The notes under the pieces: generated by a model
Seen by the model: the letters and a program-made list of their open reading frames with translations, nothing else
The model's database searches: none
Told to the model about the DNA's origin: nothing
DNA from: Climacium dendroides
Taxonomy: Eukaryota; Streptophyta; Bryopsida; Hypnales; Climaciaceae
NCBI GenBank assembly: GCA_950106755.1
Contig: OX467089.1
Span: forward strand, 24,223,345 to 24,287,344
Reading direction: 5' to 3'
DNA length: 64,000 nt
Part shown: piece after piece, positions 46,252 to 58,688 of the stretch
Numbering within the stretch: the stretch's first letter is position 1
Layout of the letters: the number at the start of each line of letters is the position of its first letter
Position numbers and translations under genes: made by a program

Positions 46252-48727
46252 TTGCCAAAAATTTAACCATTTTTTACTCAGTACCTATTATGAAGGTAAC
46301 TTCCTTTTCAAGGTCAAATAAAACATATAAATAAACTTACATGTGAATAATAATTCATCTAAGAGATTGAACCATAAGTAAAAGTCAAAATGATTGAGAA
46401 GCAAATTCTTGTAATTTATATTTTATAATAATTTTAAGAGAAGAAAATACAAACGACAAATACATAATGTAGTGAATATTTTGATTTTATACATAGATCT
46501 TGTTGTTGCAATAATTTCACAAATTTTTTTAAATTTTTCAAAAAAATTTCAAGTTTCATTTTTTTTTAGTTTAAAACAAATACAAAAATTGGTTGTCTTG
46601 AAAATCCCAATCTTGTTTGATGAAGCTTCATCTAGGTTCTGGATGTTGGGACTCTTAAAGTTTAAGGAATGTAACAAATGTTATATAGAAAGAAGAAATC
46701 ATGTTTTTTTTTTGGATTCAATTTGTAGTTTTCAAAAAAGACTATTTTTTGGTCTAAGTTAGTTTCTAATCATTTCAAGTCATTTCAGTTTATTCTTGAA
46801 ATACAATAATAATAGTACTTTAAATATAAGATGGTTTCTATTATTAAATGCTTGAGCCATTTTGAAATGCATTGTTGCTTGAGGGATTATGGCCTTGAAG
46901 ATCTCACTTAAATTGGAATTCAACTAACAAAATCGAGAACAAAACAAAGCATACTTAGTCTAGTTTTAATTCACTTAACAATTTTGATAGATTTCTAAAA
47001 TGAGACTTGGATAAGAGAAAAAAAACTCTAACCAATTAATAGTTGGTATAATTGAAGAGGTTGTTCAAGTAAGGCCTTTATATTGACTCTATAGAGAGAT
47101 AATGAGTGATTCTATAGCTACATACTTTTAATAGAAAGGAGACTCTATGGTAACTTCCGTATAAAAATGGGTTAAGGAAGAGGGATGAAAGTTGGAAGTT
47201 GGAAGTTGGGTTTTGAGGAGGAAGGCACGATGTGAGTTTTTATTGTGGTAGTATAGGTGGAATGTACTAGTAGTTGTAAAGGAGGGAGATAGGACACTAT
47301 TTTAGTAACATCTGAAAATAATATAGTAAGATGTCTTTAGGATTCTCTTAAAAAAAGGTAATTATTTGTGGAACACTACAAAACTAATTGTAGAATAGCA
47401 TTTAAAACTTGCATCAAACATTCTGCACAAATATTTGTTTGATATATTCTTTAACTGCATAAGGATAGTATATCTTTTCTAATTTTATATGTTTATTGAA
47501 TATTCAATATTTGACTATTACAAAATATTTTGCTTTTAGCTTTCCAATACTTTATTGATTATTCTAAAAGTAATATGATTGCAAGTTGGGTGGACATTAC
47601 TATTATCATTGAGATTATCACATTACATAATTATTTCCATCATCAAATCTCTAAATGTAAACATGTTTTTTTAATCATTGTTGTAATCCACATAATATGT
47701 AGATTGCAAAGTTATAATGTTTGAAGCTTGAGAATTTATTTCATCCCTACCAAAAAAGAATGCACAAGGTAAATACAAATTTTAAATTCTCAAAGTCTCA
47801 AATTCAATGATAAAATGCCAATTTTTAGTACTATTTCATAATGATTGTCATGGTGCGCTTTTCTATACTAACTCAATCAACAATTGAATCAACACTAAAT
47901 CAATCACCCATTGATTAAGTACTATTAAGTACTATAAAAACATTCTATAAATTGGAGTTTGAAAAAATACTAAATATGTACTTCATTTGGTAAACTTTTA
48001 GCACAAACTCAAAATTAATTCAATTGTATCCATAAAAGCTTTGAAATAGTGACAATTCCATCATTGTTGCAGGAGTTCAAATTTAATATCAATTCAACTA
48101 GAACCAAAACATATTTTATAAAGTACCAACACAATTAAAATTCAAATATATCAATTTAAGTACTTGCTCAAGGTAGGAATACAATTTCCTATTATAGTTT
48201 GATGTTGTAGCAAAGGTCATGAAACATCTTTGCAAAAATGATTCTCATCAAAACAATGAAGTAAAGAGTACAAAGAAAGGGCCATAATATATATTTTTAA
48301 TTTAAACAATGAATCACAACAAATCATGGCCAAATGTACATGTAATGCTCAAATTCAACTAACTCACTACTTTAATAAGTATGAAAATTTTAAGAGTAAT
48401 GGAGATAATAGTAATAAACGTCATGGTGTAAATGTATAATTGATGTATTTGTTGAGCTCACGTCCAAAATAATTTGACAAAAAATGTTCAAAAGAGGTAT
48501 ATTATAAGCTTTCAATATGCTACCTTAAGAATGTAACAAAAATTGAAATTTTAATAATTTTGAAAAAATTTAAGATGGACTAGAAATTAGGATATTAGAG
48601 CTACATTTTCATAGCTAAGCTTAAAAACATTTAAAATCTAGAACTAAGTATGTGAAAATTCAGCTTTGACTTTCACAATGTCTTTTGGGCTTGCAATGTC
48701 CTTTAGTGAATCCAACCATAAACAACG
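46252..48727. other. AT-rich intergenic stretch, no gene recognised
   Basis: Open frames at 46,472-46,762 and 47,530-47,724 are AT-driven and have no family features. No repeat boundary could be fixed. Confidence 0.4.
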
Positions 48728-49176
48728 ATGCTAGCATATAAGACTAAAAATGTGAACCTATAAGCTTTGAGCCTAAGTGTAAGTAGGTACTTTAAAACTA
48801 TTAAAAGTGTCTATGACATAATATATTCTGTAACCATAGAAGGTGGTTATAATATAGATACCTATAACATAGACATCTATAATATAAATATCCCATAATC
48901 ATAGAAAGTACTTATAATACAAATATCATAACATAGTCACCTATAATATAAATCTCCTATAGCCATAGAAGGTGCTTATAATATAGGTATCTATATTATG
49001 AAAACCTATAATATAGGCACCTATAATATAAATATCTTATAACCATGGAAGGTGCTTATAATATGGCACCTATAATATAAATATCCTATAACTATAGAAG
49101 GTACATATAACATAGGTATTTATAATATAGGAGCCTAGGTTTATGGGCTCAAGATCCTCCGCTTAAATGCTAGCAA
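48728..49176. mobile_element. Family F element with internal tandem repeats
   Basis: The ends ATGCTAGCATATAAG and ATGCTAGCAACC (right, inverted relation) bound about 449 bp. Inside are five diverged units containing 'GAAGGTGCTTATAATATAGG'-like sequence, starting near 48,840, 48,905, 48,969, 49,049 and 49,098, so the period is variable at about 50-80 bp. It is a MITE-like element whose interior expanded in tandem. Confidence 0.7.
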
Positions 49177-49249
49177 CCCTGCAACCATAAAATCCTTTAA
49201 TCAACTTGTTTTAGTATATTCTCTCAAAATTTTAGATGAAAATCTCAAA

Positions 49250-49904
49250 CCATTGCAAAAGCTATGTGCCTAAATGTTTAAAAATAGGTCTTTCAAGCCC
49301 TTTCATTTTGAGAAAAATTATAAAGTAGAAGATGATACTTAATGAAAGAAAAAAGTGAATTGCTTATAACTTTGACAAGAAATTGAGAACTACAAATCCC
49401 AATGGTGAGAATATTCTAGTAAGCAATATATATCCTATGTTTTTTGTTCTATTTGAAAATTTTCAAAAATAACTTTGCATGTTATTTCTACAATCATTGC
49501 CTACAAAATAAAACTCCTCGCAACTTTCATCTCATTTTTCAAAATTGAATGGTTTATATACCTTTGTGTAGGCATTACTCTAAACAATAAATATTGAATT
49601 ACTTAATCTTCTTTTAGATTAAATTTTAAATTTGCCACTATGACTTAAGAATCAAAATCCCTTATAACTTATGAAATATTTATTAGAATGATGTAAAACA
49701 AAGCTTCACATGTAGATTAGGATTATTAGCATCCATCCAAAAGATTTCAAATTCCATGCAAAAATCCTTGCAAAAATTCCCAATCCTAAAGTCAATAGAG
49801 CCTATTTGAGTGTTCAAGAATCTCAAAATTTTATCCTTTATTTCTATCAAAAAAATAAATTAAAAAAATCCCAAAGTAGATTTTTTTGGTTATGTAAAGT
49901 TTAA
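49250..49904 (-). mobile_element. Family A-like element, decayed
   Basis: Blocks 'aaatcccaatgg', 'cattgcctacaaaataaaac', 'tttcatctcattttt' and 'caaaacaaagcttcacatgtagat' match the copies at 1,814-2,249 and 3,001-3,868 in the same orientation. The ends are degraded; TTAA lies at 49,901-49,904. Boundaries are approximate. Confidence 0.45.
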
Positions 49905-51387
49905 CTCCTAAATGACTAATTCCATTGCCATATGATTCAATTTTGTTTTTGTGATCATTAAACCTTTTTTGAGATTCAATGTAATATTTTTTTGTTATAT
50001 GAGACTATATATCATCTTTTAATGTGAAAAATCTCTTAGATTTGTAATAAAAATATAATTGCTATAACTCTAGAACAAGTAAGAAGAAATAAATTGGTGA
50101 ATACAACAAAAACAATCTAATGAATTTGAAATTTCTTCAAGAGGTAAAATTAACCATGAAGAACAATGTAAGAACTTTTCAATAATTTTAACATGCAAAA
50201 AGACCTCCATGAAGTCCTTCATTATCAAACTAAATTTAGCTTTTTAAATTTTTTTAAAATAATTTTAATGTTTTATTAAACATTTTTTTTGAAGAAGTTG
50301 ATTTTCAAAGAATTTTTTGGTACCAAAAAGATTATTGTGATTTTGTATATATAATTATATCAATTAGAACATATATTAGAATAATTTGGGATTCTTATAA
50401 AAACTAATGTTTAAACAAGTGTTAGTATTTTATAATTTAAATTTTGGAATCAATATTGAAGAAGAAAATACAAATTAAAGAATTCATGCGATATTGAATT
50501 ATTTGGATTCTAATTCATACAACTTACAATTGCAATAACTCATTGAATTTTTGGATTTTTTTTAAAGATTTGAAATCAATTAGAAAGACAATTTATTAGA
50601 TTTCATTTTTCTATTTAATCAAAACCAAGAATGCATAGTTTGAAGTTACAACAAGTTTGACCTAGGTAGATTCACTTTTTGGATGTGGAGACCTTTAGGA
50701 GTTGAGCATTGTTTATAAAAAAGCTAATAATAGATCATTTATTATTATTTAAATTATTATTATATAATATAAAAATATATACAATATTATTTAATATTAT
50801 TTAATATCATATTGTACACAATGTACAATATACTTTACAATATTCAACAATATTATATAATGCAAATGGATAATATTTGGACAATACATTATAAGGTAGG
50901 TACACCCAAATGTGCCATTGACCTTAAACTGCCATCTATACTATATATACATCTCCAAAATCAATTTTGTACCTATGTGAAAGAAACGCTTTTAGAACCA
51001 AACTTTGTTCCTTAATAACTTTTGTATACAATATCCAAATACCATGTTTTCTAGTGTATTGGAACCTCCTTTCACTTGCCAACAAAAACATATGAAAATT
51101 TGACTAGTCTAATAATAGAAAATAGGCTTAGTAGCAAAAAATGGTTGTTTTGGGTGTACCTACTGTAATTGTTAGTGAATTGAAGTTTAGAACTTCATAC
51201 AACCTATATAACTTCTCTTCTACTTTACCTTAACTAAAATTATGAGATAATGTCCTTACTTTGAAACAAAATTGAGAACAAAATTGAGATTGAAGCAATA
51301 TTTGATTATTGAATGTTTTTTTGTGAGCATTTATTTATGCATGCTTTTTTTTTTTACTAAAATATGGTTTAGGAAAATGAACTTGGC
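49905..51387. other. AT-rich intergenic stretch with palindromic A/T tracts
   Basis: Positions about 50,740-50,870 are almost pure A/T and contain nested palindromes (ATATTGTACA...TGTACAATAT). No gene is recognised. Confidence 0.45.
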
Positions 51388-51416
51388 TTGACAAATGTTG
51401 CACAATTATCCTTGTA

Positions 51417-51661
51417 TGCCACATTTAACTACTTTTGGACTTTTAAAAGTCCAAAATTAATATTGGTCATCTAGAGAAAAAAATTGATCATTCGAAGATA
51501 ATGAAAAATATCAAGAGATCAATGGAAAACATTGAGAGATTAATAAAAAACATCAAGAGATCTACAAAAACATTGAGAGATCTCTTGATGTTATTATGCA
51601 AAGATCCTTGGATGTTTTGCTTAGAATTCAGTAAATAGTCCAAAAGTAGTTAAATGTGGCA
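51417..51661. mobile_element. MITE with perfect 25-bp TIR
   Basis: TGCCACATTTAACTACTTTT (51,417 on; arm to 51,441) is mirrored exactly at 51,637-51,661. The corresponding place in the right duplication copy (near 59,530) lacks it, reading straight from 'attatcattgta' to 'atcttagcacac'. The flanks TTGTA and TTGCA suggest a target duplication of about 5 bp, so the superfamily is uncertain. The interior has 'AACATCAAGAGATCT' direct repeats and a perfect 15-bp foldback (51,549-51,592). Confidence 0.85.
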
Positions 51662-53063
51662 TTTGCAATTTTAGTATACTAATAATCATATTATATAATT
51701 GCAATACTAATTATAAATTCTAATAGTCAATGCCGACAATACTACTACAAGAAAATGGTTCTTTAGTATAAATCTAAAGTCTTTATCACATGGATATACT
51801 ATTCAATACTAGTTGTTGTTGAGGCATTGCAGCATTTGTGGTGTGCAATAGTGTTGTTATTAGGGGTGAAAGCACAAAATACATGTACTAAATCAATGTC
51901 ATAAATTTATATGTAGATTCAAATGTAAGCAATTTTTTTGGGATATTGAGCCAATTTATGTGAAATTAAAATTGAAAGTATATTTTATAAGCCCAATGGC
52001 AATCCATATTTTGAAATTTTTGAAAAATCATATGCTATTAAAATTTTGACTTTCATAATTAGTCACATTTGTTAGTTTTTATAGTTTTAGTACTATTATT
52101 AAGAATACAAAACAACAAATCTCACTTGGATATTCAAAAAATTCTTCTATTAGAATTACAACTATTTATCAAAGATCATCTAAAAATAATTAAATCTTTA
52201 ACCTCAAAGCAATGAATCTCACTTGGATATTCAAGATAATATGTTCTTCCATTAAAGTTATAGCTATTTCTTATCCTCCATGTGTGTGCAAAGAAGGCTT
52301 TTTTTGTGTGTACATTTCTAGACATTTAAAAAAAAATCTACCAAGTTTTAAAGTAATCTCATCTCCATCAAGCTTTTAAGAATGTCTTAATTAATTTTTT
52401 TTTAATGTTCTTGCCACATTTTAGCAATTTTGTATATCAAAATATCTATTTTGTAAAAATTTCCATTAACTTCTTTTGAGCAATTATAACTTTAGGAGAG
52501 TTTGTTTTTTCTTAAATCCAAATTTTTGGATATACAATATTTGTATTGAAATAATAATTTTTCATATTTTATTTTGTTATAGATCAATAAATGTAAGTAT
52601 TGTAGAGTGACTAAGACATCTCTATATTATTTATGCAATAATTTTATAAATATTTTTTCTACAAGCTTTAATATTCAAAGTACTACCAAGTATTATACCT
52701 CAAAATGCAAGAAATGAATAGGTATTTCTTGCTTTCACCCTTGGAGTGGGTTTCCTAATTCTCATGCTAGCTAATTATGCACCGACACTAAATAATCATT
52801 TTATTTTGGTATTACCAACACTAAATGTCAATGTCAACTTAGACATTATTTGTCAACAAAATGAAAATGAGAGTGAGTTAGGTAATAACTACTAATAAGA
52901 TAAGTAACACTAATTATAAGTAACATAACACTTATAAGAATGATATACAATTTTTGGATATAATAAGAATGATAGACATTGATGATCTTGTGTAGAGTGC
53001 AAGCAGATGTTGCTTCTCTTTCTGATGTGTGCTACAGATCAAGTGGAGGCCGGATTTGGGACG

Positions 53064-54990
53064 ATGGAGAAAGGTTATGGCGACAGAAGTACCAGTGATG
53101 TTATCGGCTGTTTGATACCAAGTTCTACGGAAGTGGAGAGTGAGGACACCGGGAGGGAGCGAATTAAAGAGGGGTGCTGAATGTAGTGAGGGACTCTTGG
53201 CCACCTTGAACTTGCACTCTGAGCGGCTGCGCCATTGCAGGAGGTACTTTCAGATTCTCTTGGACAAGCGGTGGTCCAACTCTAACAGAGAGTCACCAAT
53301 GGAGTTCTTCCTTGAGGTCCACACAGATGTGAATTTTTACGGAGATTGCTTCTCTCGGATGTATGCTCCCAATTGTATGGGAATTCCAAGTGTGGAACAT
53401 GCCTTGGAGCTTCTCTAAGTTGCTTCCCAGATTGTCTTCAAGAAGGTTATGAATGCAAGCGTGGGCTACTTATCACTCGTACAGTGGTCTCTCATCGAAG
53501 AAAAGAAAATACTTGAGTTCCCCTTCCCCCTTTACATCTCGTCTAGTGGTTTGAGTGAGTCGAATTAGCGGTTGCGTCTGCACGGCACCAAGGATGAGAG
53601 TTACCGTCGCTTGTATGAAGTGGGTATGGACTATCTGCGCTCATGTTTAGAATATGCCTTGGATTCTGCTCGCTACGCAACAAGTCAATCAAGTTGTGAA
53701 ATGTTTGCAGCAACATTTTATGAGATTGTTCAATTTGGGTCCTGTTACGATCTAGCAAAAGATGCATATACAGAAGTCGAAAACTCCAATGCTATGGAAT
53801 CAAACATGAAAATGATCTGTTGGCTTTTCGAGATTATGCTGAATGCCAAAGGTGCTAAAAAAAACTTGTTAACCCGTAAATGGGCAAGGCCTATTTTGAG
53901 CTTCTTGAAATTCGCTCTAAATTGAACATTTTGATAAGTTGTATCAATTTTTTTTGAATTGTAACCGTACAAATTAAAACTAGATATGGTGGAGACCACA
54001 TAGGAAAAGAAAATACAACAATATCACTTATGGATTGAAAGATTATAATGTTTGATCATGAGGGTATTAAAACTATAAAAATCTTTTAGCTCTCTTTATG
54101 CATGTCAAATCTAAATTATTGGTCACCAAAAAAATATGAGGTTAAAGGACCTAACATGCATAACCCCAATCAATTTATGGTTTCTCAAAATCTACTCTAC
54201 AATTTTTTTTAAATGAATTTCTAATATAATTTTTCCTCCAAGTTTTAGTATATTTGAGGCTCATTTCCAAGAGCTCTCAACACTAAGGAAAGTCAAAATT
54301 GCAATGGACACCCTTGCACAAAATCTTGAGCAGAGAAATTATAATCATTCATTTTCAAAATCGAATTTTTGATGCTAAAACTAGACTTCAAAATGAATTT
54401 GTCATAAATATAAACTACTAAAAATAGCAACTTAGTTGGGTATTATTTAACTTCAAAGTATTGTCAGACACCAGAATTTGGTGCCTCGGGCATTTAGGGG
54501 TTAAGCACATAGTGCGCGACAAATTTTTTGTAACAGTCCATCGGGAAAATTCTGCGGCGAGGGAACGGAGTTATTTTGCGACTTTGAATGGCCGTTAAAA
54601 TGGATGAGCACTCTGCTTTCCATCTTCGAGAAGGTGCTGGCCGGCCGTCTGTTATTGAAATCCTCAGAGCGAGTTTCCTTGTTCAGCGATTGGAACTGGT
54701 TATTTGACAGTTTATCCGAAGACAATTTACCTGAAGCTGCTCCATTAACTCTAGGTTCTTCATGATGACCCTCCCACATGAACATCAAACGACCAAGCTC
54801 AAGCCATGGTTGAGGCAAGTGCATTATTGAATTTGATTCTCATGTCCGGTACAATATCTTAGACGTGACTCCCCTATTGTGGATCAAGGACTTGCAGAGA
54901 AGCCTCTGGATTCTGCTCGTGCTGAAGTTGTGCCCAAGTACCCAAACGAACCGGGTTCTTCTTCACCAGCAAAACCAATTCACCAGCAGA
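53064..54990 (+). pseudogene. BTB/POZ domain gene, broken copy interrupted by a TTAA element
   Basis: This is a close paralogue of the intact gene at 61,783-63,111. The same ATGGAGAAAGGTTATGG start is present at 53,064. The ATG frame is shifted relative to the body by 53,140. The body frame then carries TAA at 53,416-53,418 and TAG at 53,566-53,568 (GAG in the intact gene). A 636-bp TTAA element (53,869-54,504) splits it. Homology resumes at 54,505 (GCACATAGTGCG) and runs through the MTLPHE region to about 54,990. It retains a segment, ILLDKRWS, that the intact gene lacks. No functional product is expected. Confidence 0.88.
53869..54504. mobile_element. TTAA-type TIR element inside the BTB pseudogene
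   Basis: TTAA flanks both ends (53,869-53,872 and 54,501-54,504). The left end is CCCGTAAATGGGCAAGGCC and the right end is GGTGCCTCGGGCATTTAGGGG, which is its imperfect inverted match. Removing one TTAA plus the 632-bp body restores collinearity with the intact paralogue (ACTTG-TTGA-ACACATGTTG at 62,592-62,610). This shows insertion with exact TTAA duplication. No transposase frame. Confidence 0.9.
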
Positions 54991-55195
54991 TGAATTGAAC
55001 GGATCATTTAGCTGTGGATTACGGACTTAAATTGCAGTCAAGAACTATACAAGGAAAAGATAGAGAGTTGGAGCAAAGGTGAATGGGAGAAGTACAGAAA
55101 ATTGAGAGACACATACGTCAGGAATTCATTTTTTTTGAGAATTTGGAGATGCGAAGCTTAGCGGAAGTCAAGCTCGTGGCACTCTGCACTAGTGT

Positions 55196-55511
55196 TTGTT
55201 TGGTGAGATTCTAATGAGAATATAGATCTTGAAATCTGAGAAGTGATAATGAGAGTAAGAGATATACATCACATAATGGCATTTGACGTTTTGATCTACA
55301 TAGCTTATCGGAAGTTCGCAACTGAGCGCAGATTTTTGGATTGGGAGGAATTTCAGAAGGTGGTAATACTTATTGCAGTGCACTCCAAAATCACCTACAA
55401 TAATTGCAACCTTTTTCTCTTCAGCCTGAACTCGTGAAGTATAAACGAATTCACGCAAAAACAATTTTGGCCTTGTCTTTGCATTCCTTGTGGCACCGTT
55501 GACTGTGTGAG
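55196..55511. other. Stretch between duplication and a minus-strand open frame
   Basis: It contains an 18-bp block (ATTCCTTGTGGCACCGTT) near 55,480 that recurs near 55,604. No gene is called. Confidence 0.35.
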
Positions 55512-55835
55512 CTACCGAGGTACGCGATTGATATACTTAGCAGTTCTTTTCATGATCTCAAGTTGGCTGAAATAACATCTATTAAGTACTCCATCTACCA
55601 CGATTCCTTGTGGCACCGTTTCCGTTTGAGAATTGAGGATTTCCTCAAGAATGTCAGTCAGAAACTTGGAATTATGGAGTAGCCGGAACACATTCTTCTC
55701 GATACCGATATATAGTTTCAAAGAATTTGTGGAACAAACTTGTCCTGCAACCAAATGTTCATCTTCCATGATCCACACAAACTCCATCCATTGTGCAGGT
55801 TCCAACCCAAGCCATACTTCAAGCTCAAGTTTCAA
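55512..55835 (-). CDS. Uncharacterised open frame, possible exon or gene fragment
   Basis: A 107-codon frame on the minus strand has no ATG at its start (it opens at TTG), so it would be an exon or relic. The translation is protein-like, with Trp, Glu and Leu-rich stretches such as EPAQWMEFVWIMEDEHLVAG, FRLLHNSKFLTDILEEIL and VVDGVLNRCYFSQLEIMKR. I do not recognise the family. The neighbouring minus frame (55,189-55,464) could be a following exon, but I cannot fix splice sites. It lies just beyond the left segmental duplication copy and has no counterpart seen after the right copy. Confidence 0.3.
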   Translation of the reverse strand: MKLELEVWLGLEPAQWMEFVWIMEDEHLVAGQVCSTNSLKLYIGIEKNVFRLLHNSKFLTDILEEILNSQTETVPQGIVVDGVLNRCYFSQLEIMKRTAKYINRVPR

Positions 55836-57650
55836 ACCAGCTTTCCATGTGAATTTGTTGCCATATTGTCAGTTAGTAGCCACTTACAGTTATTAGCCAC
55901 TTACCGAGTGCCACTCGGGCCGCGTGTGCTCTGTGAATTCAACGGATGACTTGTCAATCTTCTTTTTTCTATTCTCCCTCTGCAGTGGAGAAGGGTGAGT
56001 TTGCACAATTGCCCAAAATATACAACCTTGAGTTGAATTAGGTACACCTATTTTTAACACTTTCAAATTTTTTAGGTTTTATTTTATAACATCCAAAAAT
56101 ACATGATAAAAGAGTTGGAATCCTATACTATATTCACTTCCAATAAGACCCAATAAAACAAAATATAGACAATGCTCACATTCTCATATGCTTATTCAGA
56201 CAATTTTAGGTGTAATTAAGTAACCTTATGAGGTTTTGTTCTCTTAACAAGACATTGGTTGCTATCCAAGATTATTATATTTACTTACATATGCTTGGAT
56301 TGGTTGTTATCCCCTAATTATTTGCATATTCTATTGATGTTCAAATTGATCACTACCCTAAATGATTTGAGTCTTCTCTTGATGCCTAAATGTAGAAATT
56401 CGTGTTGTAGGATGCCATGTTTGAGAAGTACTTCCAACATTATTTGGGTGTAATGATGGTTAGAACTAAGTTACTTGGGATAAATTTGAAGCCTAAGCTT
56501 CCTCAAGTTTCAAATTGGGGATGATAAATAAAGTGCCTTGAGGGTGATTTTTGACCCAAATAATTTTTCATTCACCCAAAGTAATGCTTGCATCTTCAAC
56601 ATAAACCCTCTTTTATATTAAAGTTGATGATATTGATGTAAATAATATGCAACAAAATTTAACAAAGGATTAGGACATTAAACAATTTTAAGATAAGGAG
56701 TAAAGTGAAGGATATCACAGCACAAATTAAACTACTTTGTAAGGTTACTTCCAAAATCAACCTTGTTGCAAAATCTACCCCTACCCCTTTCTACCTAAAA
56801 TGTATTTTTCTCAAACATGAGAGTTTAAAGGTCAATTTTGGATATATCTATTATTAGTACATTTTCAATTCATAGTGCTAAAATTTTTTTATTAAAAAAG
56901 TCTAGAATCCTCATTCAATTATCAATGAGATGCAACAAAATACTAAGACAATTGAATAATGGGAACCATAGGGTCACAAATGTTTATTTAGTTGCATTTA
57001 AATTTAGTGGCATGCTACATGTTACTCTCAATGATCTTGGGTCTAACATACATTTTTTTTAATTTTGAGAGAGCTATCTTTCTTTTGTAGTAAGTGATTT
57101 ATTGCTCTACAATGACTATTGTGATTTTGAAGTTGATTCCTTGTATGAACATTTAATCTTGACAAAAGCCAATATTTGAGCATTTGTCTTGTCAAGCTTA
57201 CACAATTGCAAGTATGCAATGCCTTTTTTAGAGGATGTAGACTCCCTTCTATTGCTTGATAGAGAGGTTCTTCACTCCACAACATTAATGTGATCTATGT
57301 ACCTTTAAATCCAAATTCACACTTGAATGCTTGTCTACATTTATGATAGGACCTCCCTTAAATGCATGCACTTGGTTTGCATAGAAAGAAATGCACAATA
57401 TTAGGGCACCTTCAAAATTCAAAAAATTATTATTATAATGCCCATGGTACAATTTCTTTCTTTGATTGACACTTGAATGGAATGTGCGATATTAGGATAC
57501 CTTTTTAAACTTCAAAGAATATTGCACCTTTCATTCACCAATTGCCTGTAATATCCACTAAAATCATCCATTTTTTAGATGAAAATCATTGAAGTTCAAA
57601 GTTGATGATCAAATTCCCCAACTTCTAAATTAGACACAAAAATTATCTTA
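55836..57650. other. AT-rich intergenic stretch, no gene recognised
   Basis: A minus-strand frame at 57,043-57,285 has mildly protein-like composition but no family signature. No repeat boundary could be fixed. Confidence 0.4.
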
Positions 57651-58688
57651 ATACTATAATGTTCTATACTATAATGTAATTCTATTCTAAATTTTATATA
57701 TATTTTAAGTACATTTTAAATTACATGAGTTTTCTTCATTTTTTTCTAAAATTCATATTTTTTGAAAAAATCTTAAATTTCATGAAATGTATCAGACATG
57801 TGATTTCATCATTAAAAAATAGAAATAAAAATAGTTCATTTATTAATAGCATTGAAATAGAAGATACACAGTGTAGAATTTTAAGGTTTGTCTATCAAAT
57901 CATGAGTTCTATTTTTTTAATGGTTGATCATCTTCTTTTACAGGATAATCAATAATTCCTTAGTGAAGAATTTTTCATCCCTAGAAGATAATTTGCAATA
58001 GATGGGGGTGAAAAATTCTTGAAAATGAAGGATTGTCACTTTTCATCTAATTTTTAATCAATTATATGAGTCACACTTGGAACCATTCTTAATGTACTTT
58101 GAAGGAATAGTTTAAATACATGAAAGTCAAATTTGACATAAATTGGAAATTAAGCCATTATTTGGACTTTGCTTTCAACACTATGAGTCTCAAAACTATG
58201 CTCAAGGCGAGGCTCAAGGATCATTGTTTATATCATTGCTTAATTGTTTCTATTGATTTAGCCATGTAGGGCATTGTTTTTGCAGGCATTTGCATCTTAC
58301 ATTAAAAATGTCTTCTCCCATCTCATATAGAATGTTTCTAATGAATGTTCCATTCTTTAATCCCTAACAACTATGGTATTTTGAGGCCCAAATTTCCTCC
58401 AAAATACTCATGCAAAGCAAAACTAAAATCTTCATCTATATTTATTCTTTAATCCTTAATCCTTAAAGGATGCTACAATAATTTTTGACTTGATGAATGA
58501 CAAAAAATCCTTCAATATAGGACAAAAGTACAACTATTCATCTTTGTGATTTTGTGTGAAAAGGGGAGGTCTTACACATTACTTTGACTTCCAATGAATA
58601 CTTTTAGATTTTTTCTAAACCAATGATTCAAACTAAACAAAAAGGGATAATGTCTAGAAGCATCGACTCGTCCTTTAAAGGTTCTCAG
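57650..58688 (+). mobile_element. Family D element, second copy (decayed)
   Basis: Blocks 'tgtgattttgtgtg', 'actttgacttcc aatgaat' and the right terminus GACTCGTCCTTTAAAGG match the right part of the element at 36,638-37,993. The target reads TTCT instead of TTAA. The left boundary is not resolved. Confidence 0.5.

Larger units (their letters stand above)
51388..55195. repeat. Segmental duplication, left copy
   Basis: This aligns collinearly and in direct orientation with about 59,497-63,320, about 8.1 kb downstream, through non-coding markers ('gacaaatgttgcacaattat', 'gatatactattcaatact', 'aatctcacttggatatt', 'catgctagctaattat', 'accaacactaaatgtcaatg') and the BTB gene body. Differences include a MITE at 51,417-51,661, a TTAA element at 53,869-54,504 and about 250 bp near 52,510-52,760 absent from the right copy. 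Boundaries are approximate. Confidence 0.8.

Noticed and set aside
48840..49120. CRISPR-like or satellite array
   Set aside because: The units diverge, their spacing varies, and they are bounded by the ends of a MITE-like element.
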